A stretch of 5,285 nt of DNA, from the NCBI GenBank assembly GCA_947628355.1, contig CANQZO010000137.1:1-5285 (forward strand), read 5' to 3'. The notes beneath the pieces were generated by a model. It searched no databases. It was not told where the DNA came from and saw only the letters and a list, made by a program, of their open reading frames with translations. Of the stretch, positions 1 through 5,285 are shown piece after piece. Made by a program: the position numbers and the translations under genes. Numbering within the stretch: position 1 is the first letter of the stretch; each line of letters begins with the position of its first letter. The DNA is from Candidatus Gastranaerophilales bacterium (lineage in GTDB: Bacteria; Cyanobacteriota; Vampirovibrionia; Gastranaerophilales; Gastranaerophilaceae).

Positions 1-33
1 GCTGCAGGTGCTGCCGTATCTGAAATTTTATAA
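1..33 (+). CDS. C-terminal tail of an upstream gene (partial)
   Basis: Frame 1 reads AAGAAVSEIL and then stops at TAA (31-33). It is the only part of an upstream gene inside the window, so the product cannot be named. Two observations support it being a real gene end: the codons are clearly richer in G+C than the spacer that follows, and an intrinsic terminator lies 66 bp downstream on the same strand. An alternative reading in frame 2 gives LQVLPYLKFYK with a stop at 35-37 and cannot be excluded, but its composition looks less like coding sequence. The call is weak because only ten codons are visible. Confidence 0.4.
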   Translation, partial: AAGAAVSEIL

Positions 34-43
34 ATAAAAATAA

Positions 44-68
44 TTTTTTCCCCTCTTTCCCCCCCCCA
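44..68. repeat. Pyrimidine tract with a C9 homopolymer
   Basis: Between the upstream stop codon and the terminator lies an uninterrupted run of T and C at about 43-67, containing nine consecutive C at 59-67. A C run of this length is striking in DNA this AT-rich. It lies outside any coding region, in what would be the 3' untranslated part of the upstream gene. Such runs can slip during replication, but no function can be assigned from sequence. Confidence 0.6.
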
Positions 69-99
69 TTATATTTTCCCTTCTAATTTCCCATAACAT

Positions 100-127
100 A
101 AAAAGCAGTGTTAAAACATTGCTTTTT
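100..127 (+). terminator. Intrinsic terminator after the upstream gene
   Basis: The arms AAAAAGCAGTG (100-110) and CATTGCTTTTT (117-127) pair over 11 bp with a single G-U wobble, around the 6-nt loop TTAAAA. The 3' arm ends in five T. The flanking A5 and T5 make it potentially bidirectional. It lies downstream of the partial gene ending at 33 and only 18 bp before the ATG of the NFACT gene, so it most likely separates the two transcription units. Confidence 0.75.
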
Positions 128-145
128 GTGTTATTAATTAAAAAT

Positions 146-1780
146 ATGATTAATTTTGATTCTTTAATATTAAAATTATTTGAGAGGGAAAATGCTGATT
201 TTTTTATTGGGGCGAAAATACAAAAAATTCAGCAGCCGAACAGAAACGAATTAATTTTTTTTATTAGAAACAATAAAGAACAGCGTAAATTTTATATAAA
301 TTTTAATCCTAATTATTATCATTTATGTTTTATGAGTAATGATAATGAAAAAAAACGCAATATAAGTATTCCTAAAACTGCCCCGATGTTTTGTATGCTT
401 TTAAGAAAGTATATATTAAATGCGAGAATTGTTAAAATTTGTGTGCCTAAATTTGAGCGGATTTTTGAAATCTATTTTGAATATTACGATGAATTAAATG
501 AAAAAACCATATTATGTTTAGCTATAGAATTAATGGGAAAACATAGTAATGTAATTTTATACAATTATGATACAAATGTGATAATAGGATGTGCGCATAA
601 TGTAAGCTCGCAAAAAAGCAGAGAGCGTGAATTGGCGGGAATGTTACCTTATGTATATCCGCCCAAACAAAAGAAAAAAGATATTTTAAATGTTTCTTTT
701 GAATCTTTTGAAAACGATACAAGCGGAAATGATTTTGAACAGAAAATTTCTAAGAAATACGGGTATATAACTCAAATATTGATTAAACAGGTTATTGAAA
801 AATTAAATACCGATAATCATTTAATAATATTTAAATTTTTAAAAAAACTTATGACATTTTCGGATTTTACTCCGTCGATAAATAAAAATTTTTCGGAATT
901 TTCTGTATTGAATTTAGAAAATTGGCAGTTATTTAACAATGTTAATGAAATGATAGACGCGTATTTCGCTTACAATCAAATGATTTTTATTAAAGAAAAT
1001 TTAAGATTGAAAATAACAAGATTAATTGAAGCTCAATTAAAAAAGTTAAACACTTTAAAAGAAAAACAGCAGGCTCAAATTGATAAAATAAAAAATGGCG
1101 AAATATATAAGCAAAAAGCCGATATTTTAATGGCAAATTCATATTTTATAAAAGCGGGGCAAAAGGGAGTTAATTTAAAAGATTTTAGCGGAGAAGATAT
1201 TTTTATTGCACTTGATGAAAATTTATCCGTGACCGAAAATGCAAATAAATATTATGCTTTATATAAGAAAATGAAATCATCGAATGAGCATGCGACATTT
1301 TTAATAAAAGAAACTTTATCTCAAATTTTATATTGTGAAGAAAACTTATATTATGCTCAAAGTGCTTCTGATATAGGCGAATTAATCGAAATAGAAAAGG
1401 AAATGACTTCTGAGAGTAAAACATCTAATAATGAAACGACAGAAAAAGTCGATTTTATAGACTATGAGGGATATAAAATCTATGCGGGGAAAAATAAAAA
1501 GCAAAATGATTATATTCTTTCAAAAATAGCTAGGTCGGAGGATTTATGGTTTCATCCGTTAAACGCTGCAGGAGCGCATGTTTTGATAAAAGTAAATAAT
1601 AAATCAGCTCAGGTGCCTAATAGAGTGTTATTAAAAGCAGCGCAGATTACAAAAGAATTTTCTTCCCAAAAAAATAATTCTAAAACTGCAATAATTTATA
1701 CAAAAAGAAAGTATGTAGCAAAGTCCAATAAAAAAATGGCTTTTGTAACTTACAAAAATGAAACTGAAATTATTGTATAA
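146..1780 (+). CDS. rqcH: NFACT family protein (RqcH/Rqc2/FbpA type), ribosome quality control
   Basis: This 544-residue protein has close to full family length and the full domain order. NFACT-N spans roughly residues 1-190, opening with MINFDSL and including 'APMFCMLLRK' and 'ELMGKHSNVIL'. A likely helix-hairpin-helix segment lies near 200-222. Charged coiled-coil segments lie near 280-325 and 380-420. The NFACT-R domain occupies 438-544, with 'GKNKKQNDYI', 'DLWFH' and 'GAHV'. Family members bind obstructed large ribosomal subunits with peptidyl-tRNA in the cytoplasm and direct C-terminal alanine tailing; older annotations call them fibronectin-binding proteins. I chose ATG 146 because family similarity starts there; the TTG at 119 would begin inside the terminator hairpin. 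No Shine-Dalgarno sequence is visible before ATG 146. The conserved Asp-Arg pair of NFACT-N appears as Glu-Arg (E104-R105, codons 455-460). The 3' end overlaps the convergent gene by 11 bp. Family assignment is certain; the RqcH role is inferred from homology. Confidence 0.95.
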   Translation: MINFDSLILKLFERENADFFIGAKIQKIQQPNRNELIFFIRNNKEQRKFYINFNPNYYHLCFMSNDNEKKRNISIPKTAPMFCMLLRKYILNARIVKICVPKFERIFEIYFEYYDELNEKTILCLAIELMGKHSNVILYNYDTNVIIGCAHNVSSQKSRERELAGMLPYVYPPKQKKKDILNVSFESFENDTSGNDFEQKISKKYGYITQILIKQVIEKLNTDNHLIIFKFLKKLMTFSDFTPSINKNFSEFSVLNLENWQLFNNVNEMIDAYFAYNQMIFIKENLRLKITRLIEAQLKKLNTLKEKQQAQIDKIKNGEIYKQKADILMANSYFIKAGQKGVNLKDFSGEDIFIALDENLSVTENANKYYALYKKMKSSNEHATFLIKETLSQILYCEENLYYAQSASDIGELIEIEKEMTSESKTSNNETTEKVDFIDYEGYKIYAGKNKKQNDYILSKIARSEDLWFHPLNAAGAHVLIKVNNKSAQVPNRVLLKAAQITKEFSSQKNNSKTAIIYTKRKYVAKSNKKMAFVTYKNETEIIV

Positions 1781-3653
1781 ATTTACTTATATCAGCAAAT
1801 ATCTTTTGAGCTTTTTTATCCGGAGTCAAATATTCGGTATTCAAAAGCGTTTTAGCATTTATTTTGGTTTTTAAATTTTCTTGCTGAATACGTTTTTTTG
1901 TTGCACGTTCATTAATCCAGGGCAGGAAAAATCCTAAGAAAGCAGGTACCAAGATAATTACGGATAATGCCGTAAATCTTGCATTTAATGTTTTGGCTTT
2001 CATTACCCACGGGTTATCTTTATTCTTAAATAATGCAACTAAATTGTTTATTTCATCAGAACCTTTAGCTTTTGATAAAATTTCTTTAATTGTTGTATTA
2101 TCTGCTGTAGCAATATCTTTTCCTTGTTTTGAAAGAAGTGATTGTACTATATTTTTAGATTCATCAGTCAAGGAAAATACTTTACCGAGATTTCCGCCTT
2201 GTCCTTCTATAAATTCGCAAAAACCTTGTATACCGTTTTTATAATTTTCCAATCCGCTGTATTTTGATACTATTTGCGGAGTTGAAAGCACATTTACACC
2301 ATTTATCGGTCTTAAGTAATCAAATAATCGTTTAAATATATTTTTATTTTTAAATCCTTGTTCTTTTGCAGCAAGAACAAAACCTGATTTATTTTCATTT
2401 AATTTAGAAAATCCTTTACGAAGTTCTTTTTCTGCGAAACACATTGTTGCACATGTAACTAAATCACGTCTTAATATTTCTTCTCTGTCATATTTATCTT
2501 TTGCTTGTCGTATACGGGGGAATAATATACCAAATCCCATAACTCCAAGCAGCAGAGGAAATGACATATTTACACCCTCAAATTCAAAACCGTTTGCTAT
2601 TTTGCCTATTAATCCGTTACCGGTTAATTTATTAGCTATTTGAGCGGGATTTATTCCGCCTTTAAACGACGGTTTGTTTTGAGTTTTTTCATTACTGCTT
2701 GTATCTTTTAAAGTTTCTTCCGCCATTAATCCTTTTAAGCCGGCATTATCTTTACCCTCGGCCTTGTTATACAATTTTGGAATTACTTGCAGGAATGTTA
2801 ATATTGCTGCATACATTATTACATTAGCGGCGCATCTGCCTAAGATTTTATTTGTTGATAATTTTTTTACATATTCGCTAATTTTAGCCGCAGGCTGTTT
2901 TGCTGCTTTTTCTACGACATCATCCGCGTATGAAACAATAAATTTTAAAGTATCTTTAATGGGTGCTGTTGTTGTTTTGGACAGAACAGCTTTTGTAAAA
3001 TCAGCATGAGCAGCATCTTGTGCGCTGCCTTTTGCAATATTTATAAAGTCATCAGTTAAATTATTTATTGTTTCTTTTGCAAGTTTTTTATCTTTTAATG
3101 ATGAAGCAAGGCGTTGTGCAAAATCTTTTGCTGATTTTGCAGTTGTTTCGGATATTGTTGTTTCACCTTTTGTATTTTTAATTATTTGTTCAAATGCTGT
3201 TTGGAAGAATTCTTCTTTATTTAATGCTTGTCCTGCGCTGTTTAAAGGATTTGCGGCATGTATTTCTCCGAACGATTTTATTATTCTCATCGGGATTTCC
3301 GTTGCTTTGCCGAAGATTTTTTTACCTATTGACAATAATATTGCGGGAATGATAAACATGCTCGGTCCGGTGGTGAATTCTCTTACCATTTCCTTTGCCG
3401 CAAATTTAAAGTTCTTTTGACCTTTATTTTCCTTTTTATTTCTCATTAAGCCCATAATCGGACGGGGCAGGTTTGTTCCGAGCATATCCTGCAGTGTGAA
3501 TGATACAAACAAACCGCCGTTTTCTATTGCATTTGCTACGAATAATGCGCCTTTATCTATTGCACCTTTAAATGTTTGTGTGTTTTTATTAGTGTTTTTA
3601 CTATCTTTATTTAACCTTTGAGGAATTGTTTGATTGATTCTGTTTACTTGCAT
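1770..3653 (-). CDS. Large multi-pass membrane protein of unknown function with two FKG modules
   Basis: I do not recognise a characterised family for this 627-residue protein. It opens with a polar, Asn/Lys/Gln-rich stretch without a signal peptide (MQVNRINQTI...), followed by TFKG at 27-30; a second SFKG lies at 329-332. Four hydrophobic segments are visible at about 97-112, 275-292, 364-379 and 561-580. Between them lie soluble, helix-prone Lys/Ala/Glu-rich stretches (about 140-270 and 385-555), and the C-terminus is basic. Each FKG is followed by a hydrophobic stretch ending in Pro-Arg (63-64; 379-380), then a charged segment containing REFTT (91-95) or RRDLVT (395-400), which suggests an internal duplication. 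I associate similar FKG-bearing proteins with Gastranaerophilales; that is recollection only. The ATG at 3651-3653 is preceded by a weak GGA, so the start rests mainly on frame length. It is transcribed divergently from the DXS-like gene and converges on the NFACT gene. Confidence 0.85.
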   Translation of the reverse strand: MQVNRINQTIPQRLNKDSKNTNKNTQTFKGAIDKGALFVANAIENGGLFVSFTLQDMLGTNLPRPIMGLMRNKKENKGQKNFKFAAKEMVREFTTGPSMFIIPAILLSIGKKIFGKATEIPMRIIKSFGEIHAANPLNSAGQALNKEEFFQTAFEQIIKNTKGETTISETTAKSAKDFAQRLASSLKDKKLAKETINNLTDDFINIAKGSAQDAAHADFTKAVLSKTTTAPIKDTLKFIVSYADDVVEKAAKQPAAKISEYVKKLSTNKILGRCAANVIMYAAILTFLQVIPKLYNKAEGKDNAGLKGLMAEETLKDTSSNEKTQNKPSFKGGINPAQIANKLTGNGLIGKIANGFEFEGVNMSFPLLLGVMGFGILFPRIRQAKDKYDREEILRRDLVTCATMCFAEKELRKGFSKLNENKSGFVLAAKEQGFKNKNIFKRLFDYLRPINGVNVLSTPQIVSKYSGLENYKNGIQGFCEFIEGQGGNLGKVFSLTDESKNIVQSLLSKQGKDIATADNTTIKEILSKAKGSDEINNLVALFKNKDNPWVMKAKTLNARFTALSVIILVPAFLGFFLPWINERATKKRIQQENLKTKINAKTLLNTEYLTPDKKAQKIFADISKFIQ

Positions 3654-3760
3654 ATAATTCCAATTACTTATTTACCTGATTTCACTTTTACATTAACATT
3701 GGACAAAACTTAAATTTGCCATTTTTTGGTGATTTTATTAATTTTTTTTACAAAAGTTTA

Positions 3761-3783
3761 TTAAGTGTACTTAGTATACTTAA
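3761..3783. promoter_or_regulatory. 23-bp near-perfect dyad, candidate operator
   Basis: The left arm TTAAGTGTACT (3761-3771) and right arm AGTATACTTAA (3773-3783) are inverted complements around a central T, with one mismatched pair (G3767 against T3777). Ten of eleven positions match. It ends two bases before a TATAAT hexamer, so a bound repressor would cover the promoter. The same stretch also reads as three rough direct repeats with a period near 10 bp (TTAAGTGTAC, TTAGTATAC, TTAATATAT). The symmetry suits a dimeric regulator, but none is encoded in the window. Confidence 0.5.
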
Positions 3784-3785
3784 TA

Positions 3786-3791
3786 TATAAT
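3786..3791 (+). promoter_or_regulatory. Possible -10 element (TATAAT)
   Basis: A consensus TATAAT follows directly after the dyad. No good -35 hexamer lies 16-18 bp upstream; the nearest T-rich candidate is TTAAGT at 3761-3766, with a long 19-bp spacer. If used, transcription would begin near 3798 and give an RNA of about 140 nt ending at the terminator at 3938. TATAAT matches are common by chance in DNA this AT-rich. Confidence 0.3.
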
Positions 3792-3871
3792 TTTAATTCA
3801 ACTCTGAAGCCTTATTATTATTAAGTTTGCTTTACATTTATCTTTTTTATTGGAAGAAATTTTAAATAAAG

Positions 3872-3887
3872 TCAATAATATTATTGA
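3872..3887. repeat. Perfect 16-bp palindrome
   Basis: The sequence TCAATAATATTATTGA is its own reverse complement. In RNA it could form a six-base-pair AU-rich hairpin with loop AUAU; in DNA it could be a second operator. It sits between the two segments that can form the alternative pairing around the downstream terminator, so it could be the inner hairpin of that structure. Confidence 0.45.
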
Positions 3888-3907
3888 TGTCTCTTTTACT
3901 AATTTTT

Positions 3908-3938
3908 CTTCCTTAATGTGTATTAAGGAAGTTTTTTT
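3908..3938 (+). terminator. Strong intrinsic terminator without an upstream protein gene
   Basis: The arms CTTCCTTAAT (3908-3917) and ATTAAGGAAG (3922-3931) pair perfectly over 10 bp around a GTGT loop, and seven T follow immediately (3932-3938). The T run is on the plus strand only, so it acts on transcription heading toward the DXS-like gene. No plus-strand protein gene lies between the NFACT stop at 1780 and this site. It therefore ends either a leader (attenuator) or a small RNA. It lies 57 bp before the ATG of the DXS-like gene. Confidence 0.85.
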
Positions 3939-3940
3939 AT

Positions 3941-3971
3941 TTGACTTTGAGTTACTCTAAGGTCTTAAAAT
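3941..3971 (+). promoter_or_regulatory. Possible promoter for the DXS-like gene
   Basis: TTGACT (3941-3946) resembles a -35 box and TAAAAT (3966-3971) a -10 box, with a long 19-bp spacer. The predicted start near 3978 would give a short leader just reaching the ribosome binding site. If this promoter is real, the terminator at 3908-3938 need not regulate the DXS-like gene at all. Both hexamers are approximate and the spacer is suboptimal. Confidence 0.3.
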
Positions 3972-3983
3972 AGTAATAAGTAT

Positions 3984-3990
3984 AAAGGAG
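3984..3990 (+). promoter_or_regulatory. Ribosome binding site of the DXS-like gene
   Basis: AAAGGAG lies 5 nt (all A) before the ATG at 3996. It is the only strong Shine-Dalgarno sequence next to a gene start in this window; the other two complete genes have weak or no such site. It fixes the start of the DXS-like gene. Confidence 0.85.
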
Positions 3991-3995
3991 AAAAA

Positions 3996-5285
3996 ATGAT
4001 ATTAGATAAAGTTAATTATCCTAAGGATTTAAAAGGGTTAAAAATTGAAGAATTAAACATGTTAGCTTCGGAAATACGTGAGTTAATAATTAAAAAAGTA
4101 AATACAACAGGCGGGCACATGGGGCCTAATTTGGGTATAATAGAAGCTACTATTGCTTTACATTATGTGTTTAATGCGCCTTATGACAAGATTATATTTG
4201 ATGTATCACACCAATGTTATCCGCATAAAATATTAACGGGGCGGAAAGAGGGATTTATAAATCCCGAAAAGTACCTAAAATATACAGGTTACACAGCACC
4301 CGAGGAAAGTGAATATGACTTATTTAAAGTCGGGCATACTTCAACATCCGTCAGTTTAGCCGTAGGTACGGCAAAAGCGAGAGATTTAAAAGGCGGGAGA
4401 GAAAATGTTATTGCTTTAATCGGCGACGGTTCGTTAAGCGGAGGTGAAGCACTTGAGGGGCTTGATAATGCGGCATGCTTAAACAGCAATATTATTATTG
4501 TTGTTAATGATAATGATATGTCTATTGCGGAAAATCACGGCGGTTTGTATGATAATCTTAAAACTTTAAGAGAAACGGGCGGAGAGGCTCAATGCAATTT
4601 CTTTAAAGCTCTCGGGTTTGACTATTTATATGTTAATGAGGGCAATAACACAGAAAAACTTATTTCCGCATTTAACAGGGTAAAAGATTTAAATTATCCT
4701 GTTGTGGTGCATATATGCACGCAAAAAGGGTGCGGATTAAAGATTGCGGAAGAAAATAAAGAGGCTTTTCACTGGATTGTACCGGGTACTTTGGATGAAA
4801 AAACCGATAATAAGCCTGCTGAGCAGGAGGAAAGCTATGTATCCGTTACCAATAATTACATATTGGAAAAGGCACGAAAAGATAAAGAATTTATTGTCTT
4901 AAATGCCGCAACTCCGGGGGTTTTCGGGTTTGACAAGAATTTTAGACAAATGCTTGGAAATCAATATACAGATGTTGGTATAGCGGAAGAACATGCCGCC
5001 GCTTATGCTTCCGGCTTGGCGAAAATGGGCGCAAAGCCTATATGGGCTGTTATGAGCTCTTTCGTACAAAGAACTTATGACCAATTGTCGCAAGATATAT
5101 GTTTAAATAACTCTCCCGTTACAATGCTTGTTCATTGGGGCGGAATTTCGAGCGCGGACGCTACTCATCTTTGTGTTTTTGATATTCCGTTAATAAGTAA
5201 TATTCCAAACATGGTTTATTTAGCACCGACAAATAAAGAAGAACACCTTGCCATGCTTGATTGGGCAGTAAATCAAAATGAACAC
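3996..5285 (+). CDS. 1-deoxy-D-xylulose-5-phosphate synthase-like thiamine diphosphate enzyme (partial, 3' end cut)
   Basis: The frame stays open for 430 codons to the window edge, lacking only the C-terminal transketolase domain. It belongs to the transketolase/DXP synthase superfamily, which uses thiamine diphosphate and a divalent metal in the cytoplasm. Visible landmarks are GGHMGPNLG (39-47, H41), DVSHQCYPHKILTGR (69-83), the cofactor/metal motif GDGSLSGG (143-150) with NDND at 171-174, FHW (258-260), the proposed catalytic Glu in IAEEH (E331) and QRTYDQ (358-363). By recalled sequence, phrases such as GPNLG, VGHTSTS, MSIAENHGGLY and FDIPLISNIPN match the roughly 580-residue 'DXS-like' branch known from several Firmicutes rather than canonical Dxs of about 620-640 residues. 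Positions corresponding to E. coli Tyr392 and Arg420 appear as M353 and W381, while R359, D388 and H391 are kept. Pyruvate-dependent carboligation is plausible, but DXP synthesis is unproven. Databases often call such proteins dxs. Confidence 0.92.
   Translation, partial: MILDKVNYPKDLKGLKIEELNMLASEIRELIIKKVNTTGGHMGPNLGIIEATIALHYVFNAPYDKIIFDVSHQCYPHKILTGRKEGFINPEKYLKYTGYTAPEESEYDLFKVGHTSTSVSLAVGTAKARDLKGGRENVIALIGDGSLSGGEALEGLDNAACLNSNIIIVVNDNDMSIAENHGGLYDNLKTLRETGGEAQCNFFKALGFDYLYVNEGNNTEKLISAFNRVKDLNYPVVVHICTQKGCGLKIAEENKEAFHWIVPGTLDEKTDNKPAEQEESYVSVTNNYILEKARKDKEFIVLNAATPGVFGFDKNFRQMLGNQYTDVGIAEEHAAAYASGLAKMGAKPIWAVMSSFVQRTYDQLSQDICLNNSPVTMLVHWGGISSADATHLCVFDIPLISNIPNMVYLAPTNKEEHLAMLDWAVNQNEH

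Larger units (their letters stand above)
3654..3995. promoter_or_regulatory. Divergent intergenic region, leader or small-RNA locus
   Basis: This 342-bp stretch between two divergently oriented genes has no convincing protein gene. Reading in the plus direction, it holds a 23-bp dyad (3761-3783), a TATAAT hexamer (3786-3791), a purine block GGAAGAAA (3852-3859), a 16-bp palindrome (3872-3887), an intrinsic terminator (3908-3938), a TTGACT/TAAAAT promoter-like pair (3941-3971) and a strong ribosome binding site (3984-3990). Only these listed elements stand out. For the minus-strand membrane protein I could not find a convincing -35/-10 pair. The arrangement suggests regulated expression of the DXS-like gene or an independent small RNA. 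Confidence 0.55.

Noticed and set aside
119..145. TTG start extending the NFACT protein by nine residues
   Set aside because: It begins inside the 3' arm of the terminator hairpin, adds residues without family similarity, and the family N-terminus matches from ATG 146.
522..1424. Short minus-strand open frames opposite the NFACT gene (522-722, 1203-1424)
   Set aside because: They are antisense to a well-supported gene, have low-complexity Phe/Leu/His-rich products and no ribosome binding site.
1993..3009. Plus-strand open frames of 81-83 codons opposite the membrane-protein gene
   Set aside because: They are antisense shadows of the long coding frame, with no supporting signals or recognisable products.
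3654..3760. Promoter for the minus-strand membrane-protein gene
   Set aside because: Several AT-rich hexamers exist but none forms a -35/-10 pair with acceptable spacing.
3792..3995. TPP riboswitch or T-box controlling the thiamine diphosphate enzyme
   Set aside because: I looked for the conserved CUGAGA/ACCUGA-type TPP segments and the T-box AGGGUGG-type core and saw neither; 'ctgaag' at 3804-3809 is not enough.
4289..5093. Minus-strand open frames opposite the DXS-like gene
   Set aside because: The plus strand encodes clear conserved motifs throughout; these frames result from its codon pattern.
3996..5285. Annotating the gene as housekeeping dxs
   Set aside because: Motif wording matches the shorter DXS-like branch and at least two acceptor-site residues appear to differ, so the symbol was withheld.

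Overview
The window is strongly AT-rich DNA with long A and T runs. I read it as bacterial and most likely from the Gastranaerophilales (Vampirovibrionia/Melainabacteria), the non-photosynthetic gut relatives of cyanobacteria. This assignment is inference from recalled similarity, not from a marker gene. It rests on the low GC, on an NFACT protein whose 'VSSQ..SR.RE...G.PY.YPP' stretch resembles cyanobacterial versions, and on a 627-residue membrane protein carrying two 'T/S-F-K-G' motifs of a kind I associate with proteins of that group.

Layout. Positions 1-33 hold what is probably the last ten codons of an upstream gene. A pyrimidine-rich spacer with a run of nine C follows, then an intrinsic terminator at 100-127. 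A plus-strand NFACT-family gene (RqcH/Rqc2/FbpA type, ribosome-associated quality control) runs from 146 to 1780. It converges on, and overlaps by 11 bp, a minus-strand gene (1770-3653) for a large, unrecognised, multi-pass membrane protein that appears to contain two copies of one module. A 342-bp divergent intergenic region (3654-3995) follows. From 3996 to the window edge lies the first 430 codons of a thiamine-diphosphate enzyme of the transketolase/DXP-synthase superfamily. It matches the short 'DXS-like' branch better than canonical Dxs.

The genes do not form an obvious pathway. The most unusual part is the divergent intergenic region. It carries a 23-bp near-perfect dyad beside a -10-like TATAAT, a perfect 16-bp palindrome, and a strong plus-strand terminator with no protein gene in front of it. 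An upstream segment can pair with the terminator's 5' arm in a mutually exclusive way. It therefore reads either as an attenuated leader for the DXS-like gene or as a separate small RNA of about 140 nt. The second point of interest is the duplicated-module membrane protein, which may represent an undescribed lineage-specific family. I see no CRISPR array, insertion sequence, tRNA, rRNA or recognisable riboswitch class.
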